The notes below the pieces were generated by a model. That model was given only the letters and a program-made list of their open reading frames with translations, was not told the DNA's origin and did no database searches. 40,603 nt of DNA from Rhodospirillaceae bacterium (GTDB lineage Bacteria > Pseudomonadota > Alphaproteobacteria > Rhodospirillales > UBA2165): assembly GCA_018649725.1 (NCBI GenBank), contig JABIHH010000034.1:1-40603 (forward strand), written 5' to 3'. Made by a program: the position numbers and the translations under genes. Below, piece after piece: positions 8,709 to 17,074 of this stretch. Each line of letters starts with the position of its first letter. Within the stretch, counting starts at the first letter, position 1.

Positions 8709-9201
8709 TTATTGTCTCCGATATTTCTATGTGGGAGGGGCGACGTGTCCGATAGGTATTGTGTTTCACTTTGTTGAGCAATTCCATCAGCATTGCCATT
8801 TCGGAACTCGATAATCCTTCAATGACAAAATCGTCATCCTGCAAAACAACCGGGCGGGCTTCGCCGAATTTTAACCGCCCCAACTCGGTTATAAATACCA
8901 AGACATTGCGTTGATCGCGCTCTTCACGGCGCCGCTCTACCATGCCATCTGCTTCCAGCACCGCCACTGCGCGGCTGAGATTGGTTCGGTCCGTATAACT
9001 GCGCTCAGCCAAAGCATTTACATTTTGCCCGTCAAATTCTTGCAAATTAGCCAACACGCGCCATTGCACCGGCGTAATACCAAATGGTCTCAAAATTTCC
9101 TTCATAACGGTGTAATTACGGACGTAAATCGCCCTGATGAGGGTTGTTGGATAGTCATCTGATACATAGATATTTGGCGATTTAGTCGCTTGAATATTCA
9201 T
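8701..9201 (-). CDS. MarR-family transcriptional regulator
   Basis: This 166-residue MarR regulator is read from the ATG at 9201, preceded by GGGGAAG; an in-frame TTG at 9213 is less likely. The winged-helix part is visible as FGITPVQWRVLANL, then the recognition helix TDRTNLSRAVAVLE, and the wing GMVERRREERDQRNVLVFITE. The C-terminal helix forms the dimer. MarR proteins bind inverted repeats over their own promoter and release on small-molecule binding. It heads the operon with the TPP enzyme and HisC-like gene and is divergent from aapJ. An inverted repeat overlaps the -35 of its promoter, so autoregulation and control of aapJQMP are likely but inferred. The ligand may be a substrate or intermediate of the module. 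Confidence 0.9.
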   Translation of the reverse strand: MNIQATKSPNIYVSDDYPTTLIRAIYVRNYTVMKEILRPFGITPVQWRVLANLQEFDGQNVNALAERSYTDRTNLSRAVAVLEADGMVERRREERDQRNVLVFITELGRLKFGEARPVVLQDDDFVIEGLSSSEMAMLMELLNKVKHNTYRTRRPSHIEISETINA

Positions 9202-9259
9202 ATTCTTCCCCAAAATTTGACCCTAAGGCCTCTAATATGATGTAATGATACATATTTAG

Positions 9260-9293
9260 ATTATAATAGCTCTTGTGACAATCTCAAATGTCA
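9260..9293 (-). promoter_or_regulatory. Promoter of the marR-TPP-hisC operon with overlapping inverted repeat
   Basis: Reading leftward, a -35 TTGAGA (9287-9282) and a perfect -10 TATAAT (9265-9260) are separated by 16 bases, placing the transcript start about fifty bases before the marR ATG. The perfect five-base inverted repeat TGACA (9276-9280) / TGTCA (9289-9293), with an eight-base centre, covers the -35. Its 18-base size is typical for a MarR dimer. It also lies upstream of aapJ, whose own promoter I could not identify. Confidence 0.55.
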
Positions 9294-9362
9294 TCCAAGA
9301 TGCTACTAAGGAAAATAGTACAATAATTGAAACTCTTTGAAATCCATACTGGGAGGTATGAC

Positions 9363-10400
9363 ATGAATATATTTGGTTTTAAAATTAAACACGTCTTAAC
9401 CGCGTCGCTTGCCGTTCTGTCTTTTGGCATTGTCACCAGCAATGCACAGGCTGACCGTCTGGCTGATGTTAAAAAAGCCGGCATTCTGCACTGTGGCGTT
9501 GTGCCCGGTGTTCCTGGTTATGCGTTTCCAAATAAGGAAGGCAAAATGGTTGGCTTTGACGTTGACCTTTGCCGCGCGATCGCCGCAGCAGTATTGGGCG
9601 ATGCAAATAAAATCAGAACCACTAAAATGAAATTGCCGGTCGCCTTTAATGCCATGAAAGCCGGCACGGTTGATGTTGTGACCCACCGCTTTACCTGGAC
9701 TTTTGGCCGTGACGTTGGCCAAGGCCTCGACTTTACCCGTGTTATGGTTTTTGACGGACAAGGCTTTATGGTGCGTAAAAAGCTTGGCGTTAAATCAGGT
9801 AAGGAACTGAATGGTGCAACTTTTTGCCTGACCACCGGTGCAACGACTGAATCAAACGTATCTGATTTTTTCCGTACCCATGGCATGAAGTTTAAGCAGG
9901 TAACGTTCGGTAGCATGGGCGAAGCTCAAAAGGCCTACGACCAAGGCCGCTGTGATGTGTTTGTCACCGATAAATTTGGTCTTGGTGCCCGTCGTCTAGC
10001 GATGACCAATCCTGGTGATCACATCATTTTACCAGAAACCATTTCGAACGAGCCGATATCTCCAATGGTTCCTCATGGCGACCAGGTGTGGAGAGATATC
10101 GTTGTTTGGACGCTCAACTCACTCATCACCGCTGAAGAGTATGGCATTACCAGTAAAAATATTGACAAAATGCGCAGCTCTTCGACAAATCCGTTTATCC
10201 AACGTGTGCTTGGAAAAACCGGTAAATTCGGTGGAAAAATTGGTCTGGGCAAAGATTGGGCCTATAGAGCCATTAAAGCTGTCGGAAATTATGGTGAAAT
10301 TTGGGAAAACCACCTCGGCAAACATGGCCTTGGCATGCCACGTGGTAAAAACGAGCTTTACACCAATGGTGGCCTCTTAATCTCTCCACCCTTCCGTTAA
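9363..10400 (+). CDS. aapJ: General L-amino acid ABC transporter, periplasmic binding protein AapJ
   Basis: This 345-residue periplasmic solute-binding protein has a Sec signal peptide (MNIFGFKIKHVLTASLAVL, cleavage likely after SNAQA). The mature part starts DRLADVKKAGILHCGV and has the family-3 binding-protein motif GFDVDLCRAIAAAV. AapJ-type hallmarks are the length near 340 residues, WTFGRDV, and the ending GGLLISPPFR. The ATG at 9363 has a GGGAGG ribosome binding site; an earlier in-frame start would spoil the signal peptide. It is the first gene of aapJQMP, and a hairpin after its stop probably boosts its transcript relative to the permeases. The family binds a broad range of L-amino acids; the adjacent aminotransferases hint at use as a carbon or nitrogen source. 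Confidence 0.95.
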   Translation: MNIFGFKIKHVLTASLAVLSFGIVTSNAQADRLADVKKAGILHCGVVPGVPGYAFPNKEGKMVGFDVDLCRAIAAAVLGDANKIRTTKMKLPVAFNAMKAGTVDVVTHRFTWTFGRDVGQGLDFTRVMVFDGQGFMVRKKLGVKSGKELNGATFCLTTGATTESNVSDFFRTHGMKFKQVTFGSMGEAQKAYDQGRCDVFVTDKFGLGARRLAMTNPGDHIILPETISNEPISPMVPHGDQVWRDIVVWTLNSLITAEEYGITSKNIDKMRSSSTNPFIQRVLGKTGKFGGKIGLGKDWAYRAIKAVGNYGEIWENHLGKHGLGMPRGKNELYTNGGLLISPPFR

Positions 10401-10429
10401 GCCGAATAGACAGCCAGAATCAAATTATG

Positions 10430-10471
10430 TCAGGTGTCCTTAGTGGTATCTTAGGGCACCTGATACTTTTT
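10430..10471 (+). terminator. Stem-loop between aapJ and aapQ (attenuator / mRNA stabiliser)
   Basis: TCAGGTGTCCTTAG (10430-10443) pairs with CTTAGGGCACCTGA (10450-10463) around a six-base loop, with only two imperfect pairs, followed by a short T run at 10467-10471. It lies between the binding-protein stop and the first permease gene of one operon. A partial terminator or 3'-end protector that raises aapJ expression is the likely role. Confidence 0.7.
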
Positions 10472-10487
10472 ATAACAGCAAACGCTC

Positions 10488-11651
10488 ATGGAAAACCTGC
10501 TTAGCCTTTGGCGCAAAGGAAGCGTCCGCTCCCTTATTTACCAATGGGGACTGGTTGTTGCGATCCTCCTCGCCCTTTTTTGGGTATTTGATACGGCGAG
10601 CACCAATCTAGATCGGCTTGGTATAAATACAGGCTTTGGGTTTCTCGACGACGAAGCTGGATTTCAAATAAGCCAGACTCTTTTTCCTTACTCCGCTCAA
10701 TCGACTTATATTGATGCGATACTTGTCACATTTACAAATACAATCGTGTTGTCGGTGATTGCGATTTTTCTCGCCACCTTTCTAGGATTTTTTATCGCTA
10801 TTTCTAGACTTTCAGATAATTTACTGCTGCGAAAAATCGGTAGTTTTTATGTCGAAATGTTCCGAAATATCCCTCTCTTACTCCAACTTTTTTTCTGGTA
10901 TTTCGCCGCTTTAAAACTACTGCCAGCCAAACGAGAATCGATAAATCTGTTCGATGTCGCTTTTCTTAACATTGAAGGCTTTGTCGTCCCCGCACCGGTG
11001 TTTGAAGATGACGCGAACTCAATCTTATGGGCTGTTGTTATTTCTTTGGCGCTGGCTGTCGGCATTTGGCGCTGGGCGAAAAATCGACAAATTAGAACCG
11101 GCGAGCCATTTCCGTCCTTCTTTGTTGGTTTGGGCCTCGTTGTCTTAATTCCATTAATTGTGGCCTGGCTTCAGGATTTCCCGATCAGCTGGGAAATTCC
11201 AAAGTTTGGCCGATTTAATTTTGAAGGCGGCATCGCCCTTCAGCCGGAATTTACCGCAATGCTGTTTGGCCTTACGCTTTATAACGCAGCCTTTATCGGC
11301 GAGATTATCCGCGCCGGCATTTTGTCCGTTCATAAAGGCCAACGGGAAGCCGCAAATTCCATCGGCTTCACCCAAATGCAGATTTACTCGCAGATAGTTG
11401 TCCCGCAGGCGATGCGCCTGATCATTCCGCCTTTAACCAATCAATATTTGAACCTAACAAAATCAACAGCGCTCGCAGCTGCACTTGGTTATCCCGATTT
11501 TTTCTGGGCCCTCAGTGGCGCCATTTCGTCCCAAACCGGACAAGTGCTCGAACTTCAAGCCATCACTTTATTTGGCTATCTCGGTATTAGTCTGTTCATT
11601 GCTGCCATTATGGCCATCTACAGCCGTGCAACCCGAATCCCGGAAAAATAG
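10488..11651 (+). CDS. aapQ: General L-amino acid ABC transporter permease AapQ
   Basis: This 387-residue inner-membrane permease of the HisM/GlnP polar amino-acid family has the long AapQ/BztB layout. There is an N-terminal membrane segment (about 22-38), a periplasmic stretch, and a core whose coupling segment reads EIIRAGILSVHKGQREAANSIG, the EAA loop that contacts the ATPase. Inside the core, an insert of roughly 100 residues between the first and later helices (about 150-250) is typical of Aap/Bzt permeases and absent from short HisM proteins. The ribosome binding site is weak, which fits lower expression than aapJ. It lies 87 bases after aapJ and four bases before aapM. Confidence 0.93.
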   Translation: MENLLSLWRKGSVRSLIYQWGLVVAILLALFWVFDTASTNLDRLGINTGFGFLDDEAGFQISQTLFPYSAQSTYIDAILVTFTNTIVLSVIAIFLATFLGFFIAISRLSDNLLLRKIGSFYVEMFRNIPLLLQLFFWYFAALKLLPAKRESINLFDVAFLNIEGFVVPAPVFEDDANSILWAVVISLALAVGIWRWAKNRQIRTGEPFPSFFVGLGLVVLIPLIVAWLQDFPISWEIPKFGRFNFEGGIALQPEFTAMLFGLTLYNAAFIGEIIRAGILSVHKGQREAANSIGFTQMQIYSQIVVPQAMRLIIPPLTNQYLNLTKSTALAAALGYPDFFWALSGAISSQTGQVLELQAITLFGYLGISLFIAAIMAIYSRATRIPEK

Positions 11652-11655
11652 AGAG

Positions 11656-12768
11656 ATGATGGAACCCATACTCAAACCTTTCAAAGAGCAGCAAGCGCCG
11701 CCACTGCAATCATCCGGTTTCGTGGTTTGGCTGAGATCAAATTTTTTTTCCACCTGGATAAATTCGCTGATGACGATTGGCCTTTTATGGGTCATCTATC
11801 AAATCGGCAGTTTTGTCATCAATTGGGGATTTATCGATGCCGTTTGGTTCGGCGAATCAGCTAAAGCCTGTCCCAATGTTCACGGCGCTTGTTGGGCCTT
11901 TGTTACGGACCGTTGGCGTTTATTTGTCTATGGGCTTTACCCGAGTGAGCTCCGATGGCGGGTCGATGTTTTTTATGGTTTGGGTGCCTTAACAATTGCT
12001 GCTTTTGTTTTTTCCTTTGGCCCGATCACCAAGAGACTTCGCCTAACTATGTTCATTGGCTTTCCAATTGCAGCCTATATCCTCTTAGTGGGCGGAATGG
12101 TTGGCTTGAAGTATGTCACCCCGGAGGATTTTGGTGGATTGTTGCTGACCGTGGTTATTGCCGCCGTGGGAATTTTTGCCTCCATTCCATTGGGCCTCAT
12201 TCTAATGCTTGGCCGTACCTCAGAATTAAAAGTCATCAGCAAGGTTTGCGCCTATTATATTGAATTTTGGCGTGGTGTCCCTCATATCGCGGTGATCGTA
12301 ATGTTTGTCGCGTTGCTGCCAATTTTTATTCCAGATGGCAATAAGATCGACATTGTTGTACGCGCCTTGATCGCCTTTGCAGCTTTTAATTCGGCCTATA
12401 TGGCTGAGGTGTTCCGCGGCGGTCTGCAGTCAATTCCAGCCGGACAGTTCGAAGCATCGAAAGCCATTGGTCTCTCCTACTGGAAAATGATGGGCTATAT
12501 CATTTTGCCACAGGCAATTCGAAATTCGGTGCCTGCGTTGGTCAACACTTGTATTAGTATTTTTAAAGAAACCACAATCGTGCTGCTGATTGGGTTCAGT
12601 GATTTCCTTGGTATTATCCAATTATCGCTTGAAGATCCAAAATGGCTCGGCCCGCCGCATATTTTTAGTTCGGCCTATGTCTTTGCAGCTCTTATCTATT
12701 TTTCATTTACGTTCGGCATGTCGAAATATTCTTTGCGGCTGGAAAACCGCACTAATGTTGATCATTAA
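11656..12768 (+). CDS. aapM: General L-amino acid ABC transporter permease AapM
   Basis: This 370-residue permease partners AapQ in the membrane. The ATG at 11656, four bases after the aapQ stop, begins MMEPILKPF and gives the family's usual length; the frame is open further upstream inside aapQ, but that part is a shadow. An N-terminal membrane segment (about 35-60) is followed by a loop holding two cysteines (CPNVHGACW) found in AapM/BztC proteins. The core follows, with the EAA loop EVFRGGLQSIPAGQFEASKAIG near the C-terminus. It is third of aapJQMP, followed eighteen bases later by the ATPase gene. Confidence 0.93.
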   Translation: MMEPILKPFKEQQAPPLQSSGFVVWLRSNFFSTWINSLMTIGLLWVIYQIGSFVINWGFIDAVWFGESAKACPNVHGACWAFVTDRWRLFVYGLYPSELRWRVDVFYGLGALTIAAFVFSFGPITKRLRLTMFIGFPIAAYILLVGGMVGLKYVTPEDFGGLLLTVVIAAVGIFASIPLGLILMLGRTSELKVISKVCAYYIEFWRGVPHIAVIVMFVALLPIFIPDGNKIDIVVRALIAFAAFNSAYMAEVFRGGLQSIPAGQFEASKAIGLSYWKMMGYIILPQAIRNSVPALVNTCISIFKETTIVLLIGFSDFLGIIQLSLEDPKWLGPPHIFSSAYVFAALIYFSFTFGMSKYSLRLENRTNVDH

Positions 12769-12786
12769 TAGCCGTTAGGAACAACG

Positions 12787-13533
12787 ATGTCAGAAGAGCC
12801 GGTAATTTTATTCGACAAAGTGAACAAGTGGTTTGGTGACTTTCATGTCCTGCGCGACATTGATCTTGCTGTTGCCAAGGGTGAGAGGATCGTTATTTGC
12901 GGACCATCCGGTTCCGGTAAATCAACAATGATCCGCTGCATTAACCGCCTTGAAGAACACCAACAAGGCACCATAATTGTCGATGGCATTGAGTTAACCG
13001 ACGATATCAAGAATATTGACTCTATTCGTTCAGAAGTCGGCATGGTATTTCAGTCTTTCAACCTGTTCCCCCATATGACGGTGTTAGATAATCTCGTTAT
13101 CGGTCAGCACCTCGTGCGACGTCTGCCCAAAGGAGAGGCCGAGGAAGTTGCTATGACATATTTGGAGAGGGTCAAAATTGCTGATCAAGCCAATAAACAT
13201 CCTGGCCAACTTTCCGGCGGCCAACAACAGCGCGTGGCGATCGCCCGCTCGCTCTGCATGAAGCCCAAAATTATGTTGTTTGATGAAGTCACCTCAGCAC
13301 TCGATCCTGAAATGGTCAAAGAAGTTTTGGACGTCATGGTCGATCTTGCCGAGGAAGGCATGACGATGCTGGTGGTCACCCATGAAATGGGTTTCGCCCG
13401 CACTGTCGCTAATCGAGTAATTTTTATGGACGAAGGTCAAATAATAGAGGAAAACACCCCTGGTGCCTTTTTCGATAATCCTGCCTCAGAACGCGCGCAG
13501 AGTTTTATTGGCCAAGTCCTACACCATCAGTAA
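12787..13533 (+). CDS. aapP: General L-amino acid ABC transporter ATP-binding protein AapP
   Basis: This 248-residue ABC ATPase of the polar amino-acid uptake family shows, in order, Walker [10 protein letters not shown] (about residues 38-46), the Q-loop in [16 protein letters not shown], the signature [15 protein letters not shown], Walker [15 protein letters not shown] and the switch histidine in VVTHEMGF. All catalytic residues are present, so it should energise the AapQM permease. It is the last gene of the aap operon and ends eight bases before the stop of the convergent flavoenzyme gene, with no terminator between them. Confidence 0.96.
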   Translation: MSEEPVILFDKVNKWFGDFHVLRDIDLAVAKGERIVICGPSGSGKSTMIRCINRLEEHQQGTIIVDGIELTDDIKNIDSIRSEVGMVFQSFNLFPHMTVLDNLVIGQHLVRRLPKGEAEEVAMTYLERVKIADQANKHPGQLSGGQQQRVAIARSLCMKPKIMLFDEVTSALDPEMVKEVLDVMVDLAEEGMTMLVVTHEMGFARTVANRVIFMDEGQIIEENTPGAFFDNPASERAQSFIGQVLHHQ

Positions 13534-13541
13534 AAAAATCG

Positions 13542-14900
13542 TCACACCAGGAATTTAATATCAGACATAAAGGTCGGATAGGCATAGACCGTGGTGCTGA
13601 GCTGTTCTGCTGTGACGCCGTAGGTCATGGCGAAGGCGAAGAGGTGGATGGTCTCCGGTGCACCGTGACCGAGCAAATGCGCGCCTAAGATTTTACCGGT
13701 ATCGTCTTCAACCAGAACCTTGGCGAAGGCTGCGTTCTCAACATAGGTTTTTGCCGAGCGCCACTCGATCATGTCGTTAGACTTCACGCTGAACTTTATG
13801 CCAGCTGCTTCGGCTTGATCTTCTTTGAGGCCGACGCTTGCCAGTTGCGGTGTGGTGAAGACACAGTTGGGCATTTTTGAGTAATCAGCGGTTTTTTGCT
13901 CAGCCCCTTCATTTAGCAGGTTGTGCCCGACAATGCGGCCTTCATAGGTCGCAACCGGCGAGAGCTGTGGCCCGCTGGCAGCATTGGCATCGCCCGCCAC
14001 ATAGATGTTCGGGTTCGATACGCTGCGGAGGTTTTCATCGATGGCAATGACGTGGCGGTCGTGATCAATGCCGGCTGTCTCTAGATTTAAATCAGCGACA
14101 TCCGCAATACGGCCGGCGCCATTGGCAACAACCTCTGCCGTTATGGTGACGTCTTTGCCGTTCTCTTCAAATGTCACCGCATAGCCATCTGCTGTCTTCT
14201 CAATCAGCTTTGTCGAGACAGCGGTTCGAATATCAATACCGATGCGCTGGCTCTCTTTGGTCAAAGCGGCAACGGCATCTTCATCCAGCATCGGCAAGGG
14301 CTGAGGGGCGACTTCCAAAAGGGTCACCTCGGAGCCTGCCCGGACGAAAACGTGGCCGAACTCAAGCGCAATGACACCGGCGCCGATAAAGACGATTGAA
14401 CCCGGCCGCTCTGGCAGGTTCAAAATATCATCGCTGGTGATGCAATGCTGAAAGCCTGGGATCGGAAGCTCCCGATTGGTGGAGCCGGTGGCAATGACAA
14501 ATTTTTTGCCGACATAGGTCTCGCCGTTTACTTCAACCTCATCGGGACCGCTAAATTTTGCCCGTCCGGCAATGGTGTCGATGTCACGGTTTTTGAGGCT
14601 GCCTTCCATCATATCCGGCACGCCTTCGATAAAGGTCTCTTTACGCTCAATCAGAGCTGCCCAATCGAGGCCATTAAACTGGGCGTCGATTTTATGTTCA
14701 CTGGCTGAGGCAATGTGCTGGAGCGTTTCGCTGGCCGCGACCAGCACTTTCTTCGGCACGCAGCCGCGAATGGCACAAACACCTCCAAAATCCTGACCTT
14801 CAATAACCAAGACGGACTGCCCCGCCTCCTTGGCCATGCCCGCCGGCGCAAAGCCCGCATTGCCCGCACCCAAAACAATCAGATCATATTCCTTAGACAT
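13542..14900 (-). CDS. Glutathione reductase-like FAD/NAD(P) disulfide oxidoreductase, atypical C-terminus
   Basis: This 452-residue class I pyridine nucleotide-disulfide oxidoreductase starts with the FAD dinucleotide fold GAGNAG. The redox cysteine pair is C42/C47 in GGVCAIRGCVPKK, as in glutathione reductase. The second nucleotide fold GAGVIALEFGHVF follows near residue 170, then the FAD motif IYVAGDANAA and a dimerisation domain from about 340. The C-terminal active-site His-Glu dyad that receives the substrate thiolate (HPT..E in glutathione reductase) is replaced: the end reads VYAYPTFMSD, with Tyr for His and Asp for Glu. It therefore may not reduce glutathione by the usual mechanism. 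Related proteins with a YPT ending exist, so this is probably a subfamily rather than damage. It stands alone on the minus strand. Confidence 0.85.
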   Translation of the reverse strand: MSKEYDLIVLGAGNAGFAPAGMAKEAGQSVLVIEGQDFGGVCAIRGCVPKKVLVAASETLQHIASASEHKIDAQFNGLDWAALIERKETFIEGVPDMMEGSLKNRDIDTIAGRAKFSGPDEVEVNGETYVGKKFVIATGSTNRELPIPGFQHCITSDDILNLPERPGSIVFIGAGVIALEFGHVFVRAGSEVTLLEVAPQPLPMLDEDAVAALTKESQRIGIDIRTAVSTKLIEKTADGYAVTFEENGKDVTITAEVVANGAGRIADVADLNLETAGIDHDRHVIAIDENLRSVSNPNIYVAGDANAASGPQLSPVATYEGRIVGHNLLNEGAEQKTADYSKMPNCVFTTPQLASVGLKEDQAEAAGIKFSVKSNDMIEWRSAKTYVENAAFAKVLVEDDTGKILGAHLLGHGAPETIHLFAFAMTYGVTAEQLSTTVYAYPTFMSDIKFLV

Positions 14901-15004
14901 TTCTTGACTCCGGTTTTAATTTTTTTCTCTATTAGAGATATAGAATAAAAGGCCGGGTGATACAGGCGGAGAGATAGTTTTTGCGATCACATATGCGTCA
15001 GTAG

Positions 15005-15037
15005 AAAAGGCCCCGCAAAATTTTACGAGGCCTTTTT
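15005..15037. terminator. Rho-independent terminator
   Basis: AAAGGCCCCG pairs with CGAGGCCTTT around an AAAATTTTA-type loop, with one mismatch in the stem, and is followed by a T run to 15038. Leftward, the A run at 15005-15008 gives a shorter T tract. It lies just past the stop of the flavin-reductase remnant on the minus strand and upstream of the flavoenzyme gene, so it probably once ended the reductase transcript. Confidence 0.75.
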
Positions 15038-15056
15038 TTAAAATCTAGAGATAATA

Positions 15057-15302
15057 CTAGCCGCCGTAAAAAACGGTGTCGCCAAGCTCTTTCATCTCAA
15101 GGATCGCTTTATCGGCGCGGCCTTCTGGCTCTTGAGCGACATTAGCTTCGATCACTTCGCCAATTACAATGTGATGGTCGCCGCGTTCAATGATTTCCGC
15201 GACAGTGCACTCAACACTGGCTGGCGCAGAATCAATAGTCGGCGAGCCATTGGTGCCGCTGTGATAGGCTTCGCCGCTGTTCGTATCTCCGTCTTTTTTG
15301 CA
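15057..15302 (-). pseudogene. 5'-truncated flavin reductase-like (FMN-binding) gene
   Basis: On the minus strand the frame ending at TAG 15059-15057 encodes about 80 residues matching the C-terminal half of flavin reductase domain proteins. It reads GTNGSPTIDSAPASVEC, then GDHHIVIGEVIEA, and ends ELGDTVFYGG. The family's histidine-centred GDHxIxxGxV motif is intact. The frame is closed by a stop at 15305-15303, and no N-terminal FMN-binding half exists upstream. Intact relatives have roughly 160-170 residues, so about half the gene is lost. A short alternative frame beginning MDADAKK on the same strand ends early. The remaining gap to 15549 holds no further gene; I see only a weak inverted repeat at 15487-15499 (AGTAA / TTACT) before the kinase. 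Confidence 0.75.
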
Positions 15303-15549
15303 TCAGCATCCATAAGTCTATTCCCGGCCAGTTTTGATTAATTTGAGATGACGCTGTTTAATCGTTTTTAGAGCTCGGAAGGCAAGCGTTTCAGTCGCGT
15401 TCAAGGTAAACCCTGGAAAAATGCGACCAAGTATCTGATAAACCCTAAATTGAATGGTTATTATTAAAGGTGATCACCGAGAGTTGAGTAAACGTTACTT
15501 AATCTTTTCCTTAAATTAGTTCACATTCCTTATTCAGTTAATATTAATT

Positions 15550-17067
15550 GTGGTGAGGGAATTGATTAAAAAATTGAATGTCGCCGAAAATTTTGCGGCG
15601 CTCTCTGCATGTAAACTTTGCCGTCGTATTGCTTTTGCCGTTTTTGTCGCCATTCTTTTTATAGAAGGCGCAATTTTGATTCCGTCCGTTGTAAACTTTG
15701 AGCGTGATCTATTGAAGCGCCTTGAGTTGGAAGGTTTTCAAACAGTTCAATCCGTCTTTAGATTAGCGGCCAAAGATGCCCAGCCGGCAGATCTATTGAA
15801 GGCCGCTGCCAGGCAGATGGAGAACTCGAAACTTCGCGGTGGCGCGCTGTTTGACAGGGACGGTAAATTCTTGGGCTCATTCGGTGAGGAAACCCTGTCG
15901 CCTCAGTCTCTTGCGGCCAACTCCACCATGCAAATGGAGGAGGTCGAATCCGGCCAGCGTTATGAGATTAGTTGGACGGCTGAAAATATTGGTCATCCTT
16001 ATCACATGATTGCCCGGCTCGATTCTTCTTGGATCGGGATCGAACTCATCGCCTTTATCGGTCGGATCATTGGGCTGGTTTTTCTGATCGCTTTTTTTGT
16101 CACCAGTGTGACGTCAATTATTTTGGGCTCGATGGTGTTAAAGCCCGTTCTAGCATTGCGTGAGAATCTACTGGCCGCCGGCAATGATCCGACAAATCCA
16201 GATCACTACAAAATCGCCGATTGCAATGAAGATGAACTCGGCGATGTGATTAAGGCCTTTAATCAGATGGCAGAGCGGATCGCCAATGACTTTCATGCTT
16301 TGGCAGAAAAAGAGCAGGAACTTCTCCATTCAAAGATTATGGCCGAGCGGGCAAATGAAGAAAAATCTTCTTTCCTGGCAAAAATGAGCCATGAGTTGCG
16401 CACACCTTTAAATGCGATCATCGGATTTGCCGATGTCATTAAATCCGAGATCGTTGGGCCGATGGGTAATGATCAATATAAAATTTACGCCGGCGATATT
16501 GAAAGCAGTGGGCAACATTTATTAGCTTTGATTAACGATATTTTGGATATTTCCAAAGCCGAGGCAGGCAAGTTGGAGCTTTATGAAGAGGCTTTTAATA
16601 TTGAAGAATCGGTTATGTCGGCGCTTCGAATAATTGAGCCCTTGGCAGAAAAGAAAGAACTAACCATCAACGTAGATATCGCAGAGAATCTACCGTTGCT
16701 GTGTGCTGATGAAAGGCGATTTAAGCAGATTCTGTTGAATTTGCTCTCCAACGCCGTGAAGTTTACGCCAATCGACGGCGAGGTTACGGTCGGTATTCAG
16801 GTCGACCAGATGGGCAGGATGGTTATCTATGTCAAAGATACCGGTATTGGCATTCCAGCCGATCAACTGCCAACCATCCTCGAAGAATTTTCGCGGGTGG
16901 AGAATGCTGAGACCAAGTCGATTGAAGGAACCGGCCTTGGACTGCCCCTGACAAAGTTACTAATCGAGCATCATGGGGGAGAGATGGATATCGCCAGTGA
17001 AGTGGGGGAGGGCACGACGGTTCAGTTCTGGTTCCCCGCTAAACGTCTTCTGGATCAAGCCGCCTGA
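15550..17067 (+). CDS. Membrane-bound sensor histidine kinase (orphan)
   Basis: This 505-residue two-component sensor kinase has membrane segment 1 at about 25-47, a periplasmic domain of about 110 residues, membrane segment 2 at about 163-192 and a HAMP-type linker at 193-245. A short coiled coil leads into HisKA, with phospho-acceptor His281 in MSHELRTPLNAIIGF. The HATPase domain shows N box LLNLLSNAVKFT, G1 DTGIGIP and G2 GTGLGLPL. All catalytic motifs are present. It lacks a receiver or PAS domain, and no response-regulator gene adjoins it, so its partner is elsewhere. The start is uncertain: GTG 15550 or 15553, or TTG 15562 just after GAGGG. It ends seven bases before the convergent apt gene. 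Confidence 0.9.
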   Translation: MVRELIKKLNVAENFAALSACKLCRRIAFAVFVAILFIEGAILIPSVVNFERDLLKRLELEGFQTVQSVFRLAAKDAQPADLLKAAARQMENSKLRGGALFDRDGKFLGSFGEETLSPQSLAANSTMQMEEVESGQRYEISWTAENIGHPYHMIARLDSSWIGIELIAFIGRIIGLVFLIAFFVTSVTSIILGSMVLKPVLALRENLLAAGNDPTNPDHYKIADCNEDELGDVIKAFNQMAERIANDFHALAEKEQELLHSKIMAERANEEKSSFLAKMSHELRTPLNAIIGFADVIKSEIVGPMGNDQYKIYAGDIESSGQHLLALINDILDISKAEAGKLELYEEAFNIEESVMSALRIIEPLAEKKELTINVDIAENLPLLCADERRFKQILLNLLSNAVKFTPIDGEVTVGIQVDQMGRMVIYVKDTGIGIPADQLPTILEEFSRVENAETKSIEGTGLGLPLTKLLIEHHGGEMDIASEVGEGTTVQFWFPAKRLLDQAA

Positions 17068-17074
17068 AGCAAAT

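Noticed and set aside
9396-9916. Long minus-strand frames antisense to aapJ
   Set aside because: Shadows of the coding strand; no family resemblance, no ribosome binding site and no upstream promoter.
11485-11655. Upstream extension of the AapM frame into the end of aapQ
   Set aside because: It would overlap aapQ by over 160 bases and give an N-terminus unlike the family; the ATG at 11656 four bases after the aapQ stop is typical operon spacing.
15499-15514. Possible CtrA-type sites (paired TTAA) before the histidine kinase and near 23800-23850 upstream of the DUF2336 gene
   Set aside because: The spacing between TTAA halves is eight, six or ten bases, not the seven of the CtrA consensus; AT-rich spacers make such pairs common by chance.
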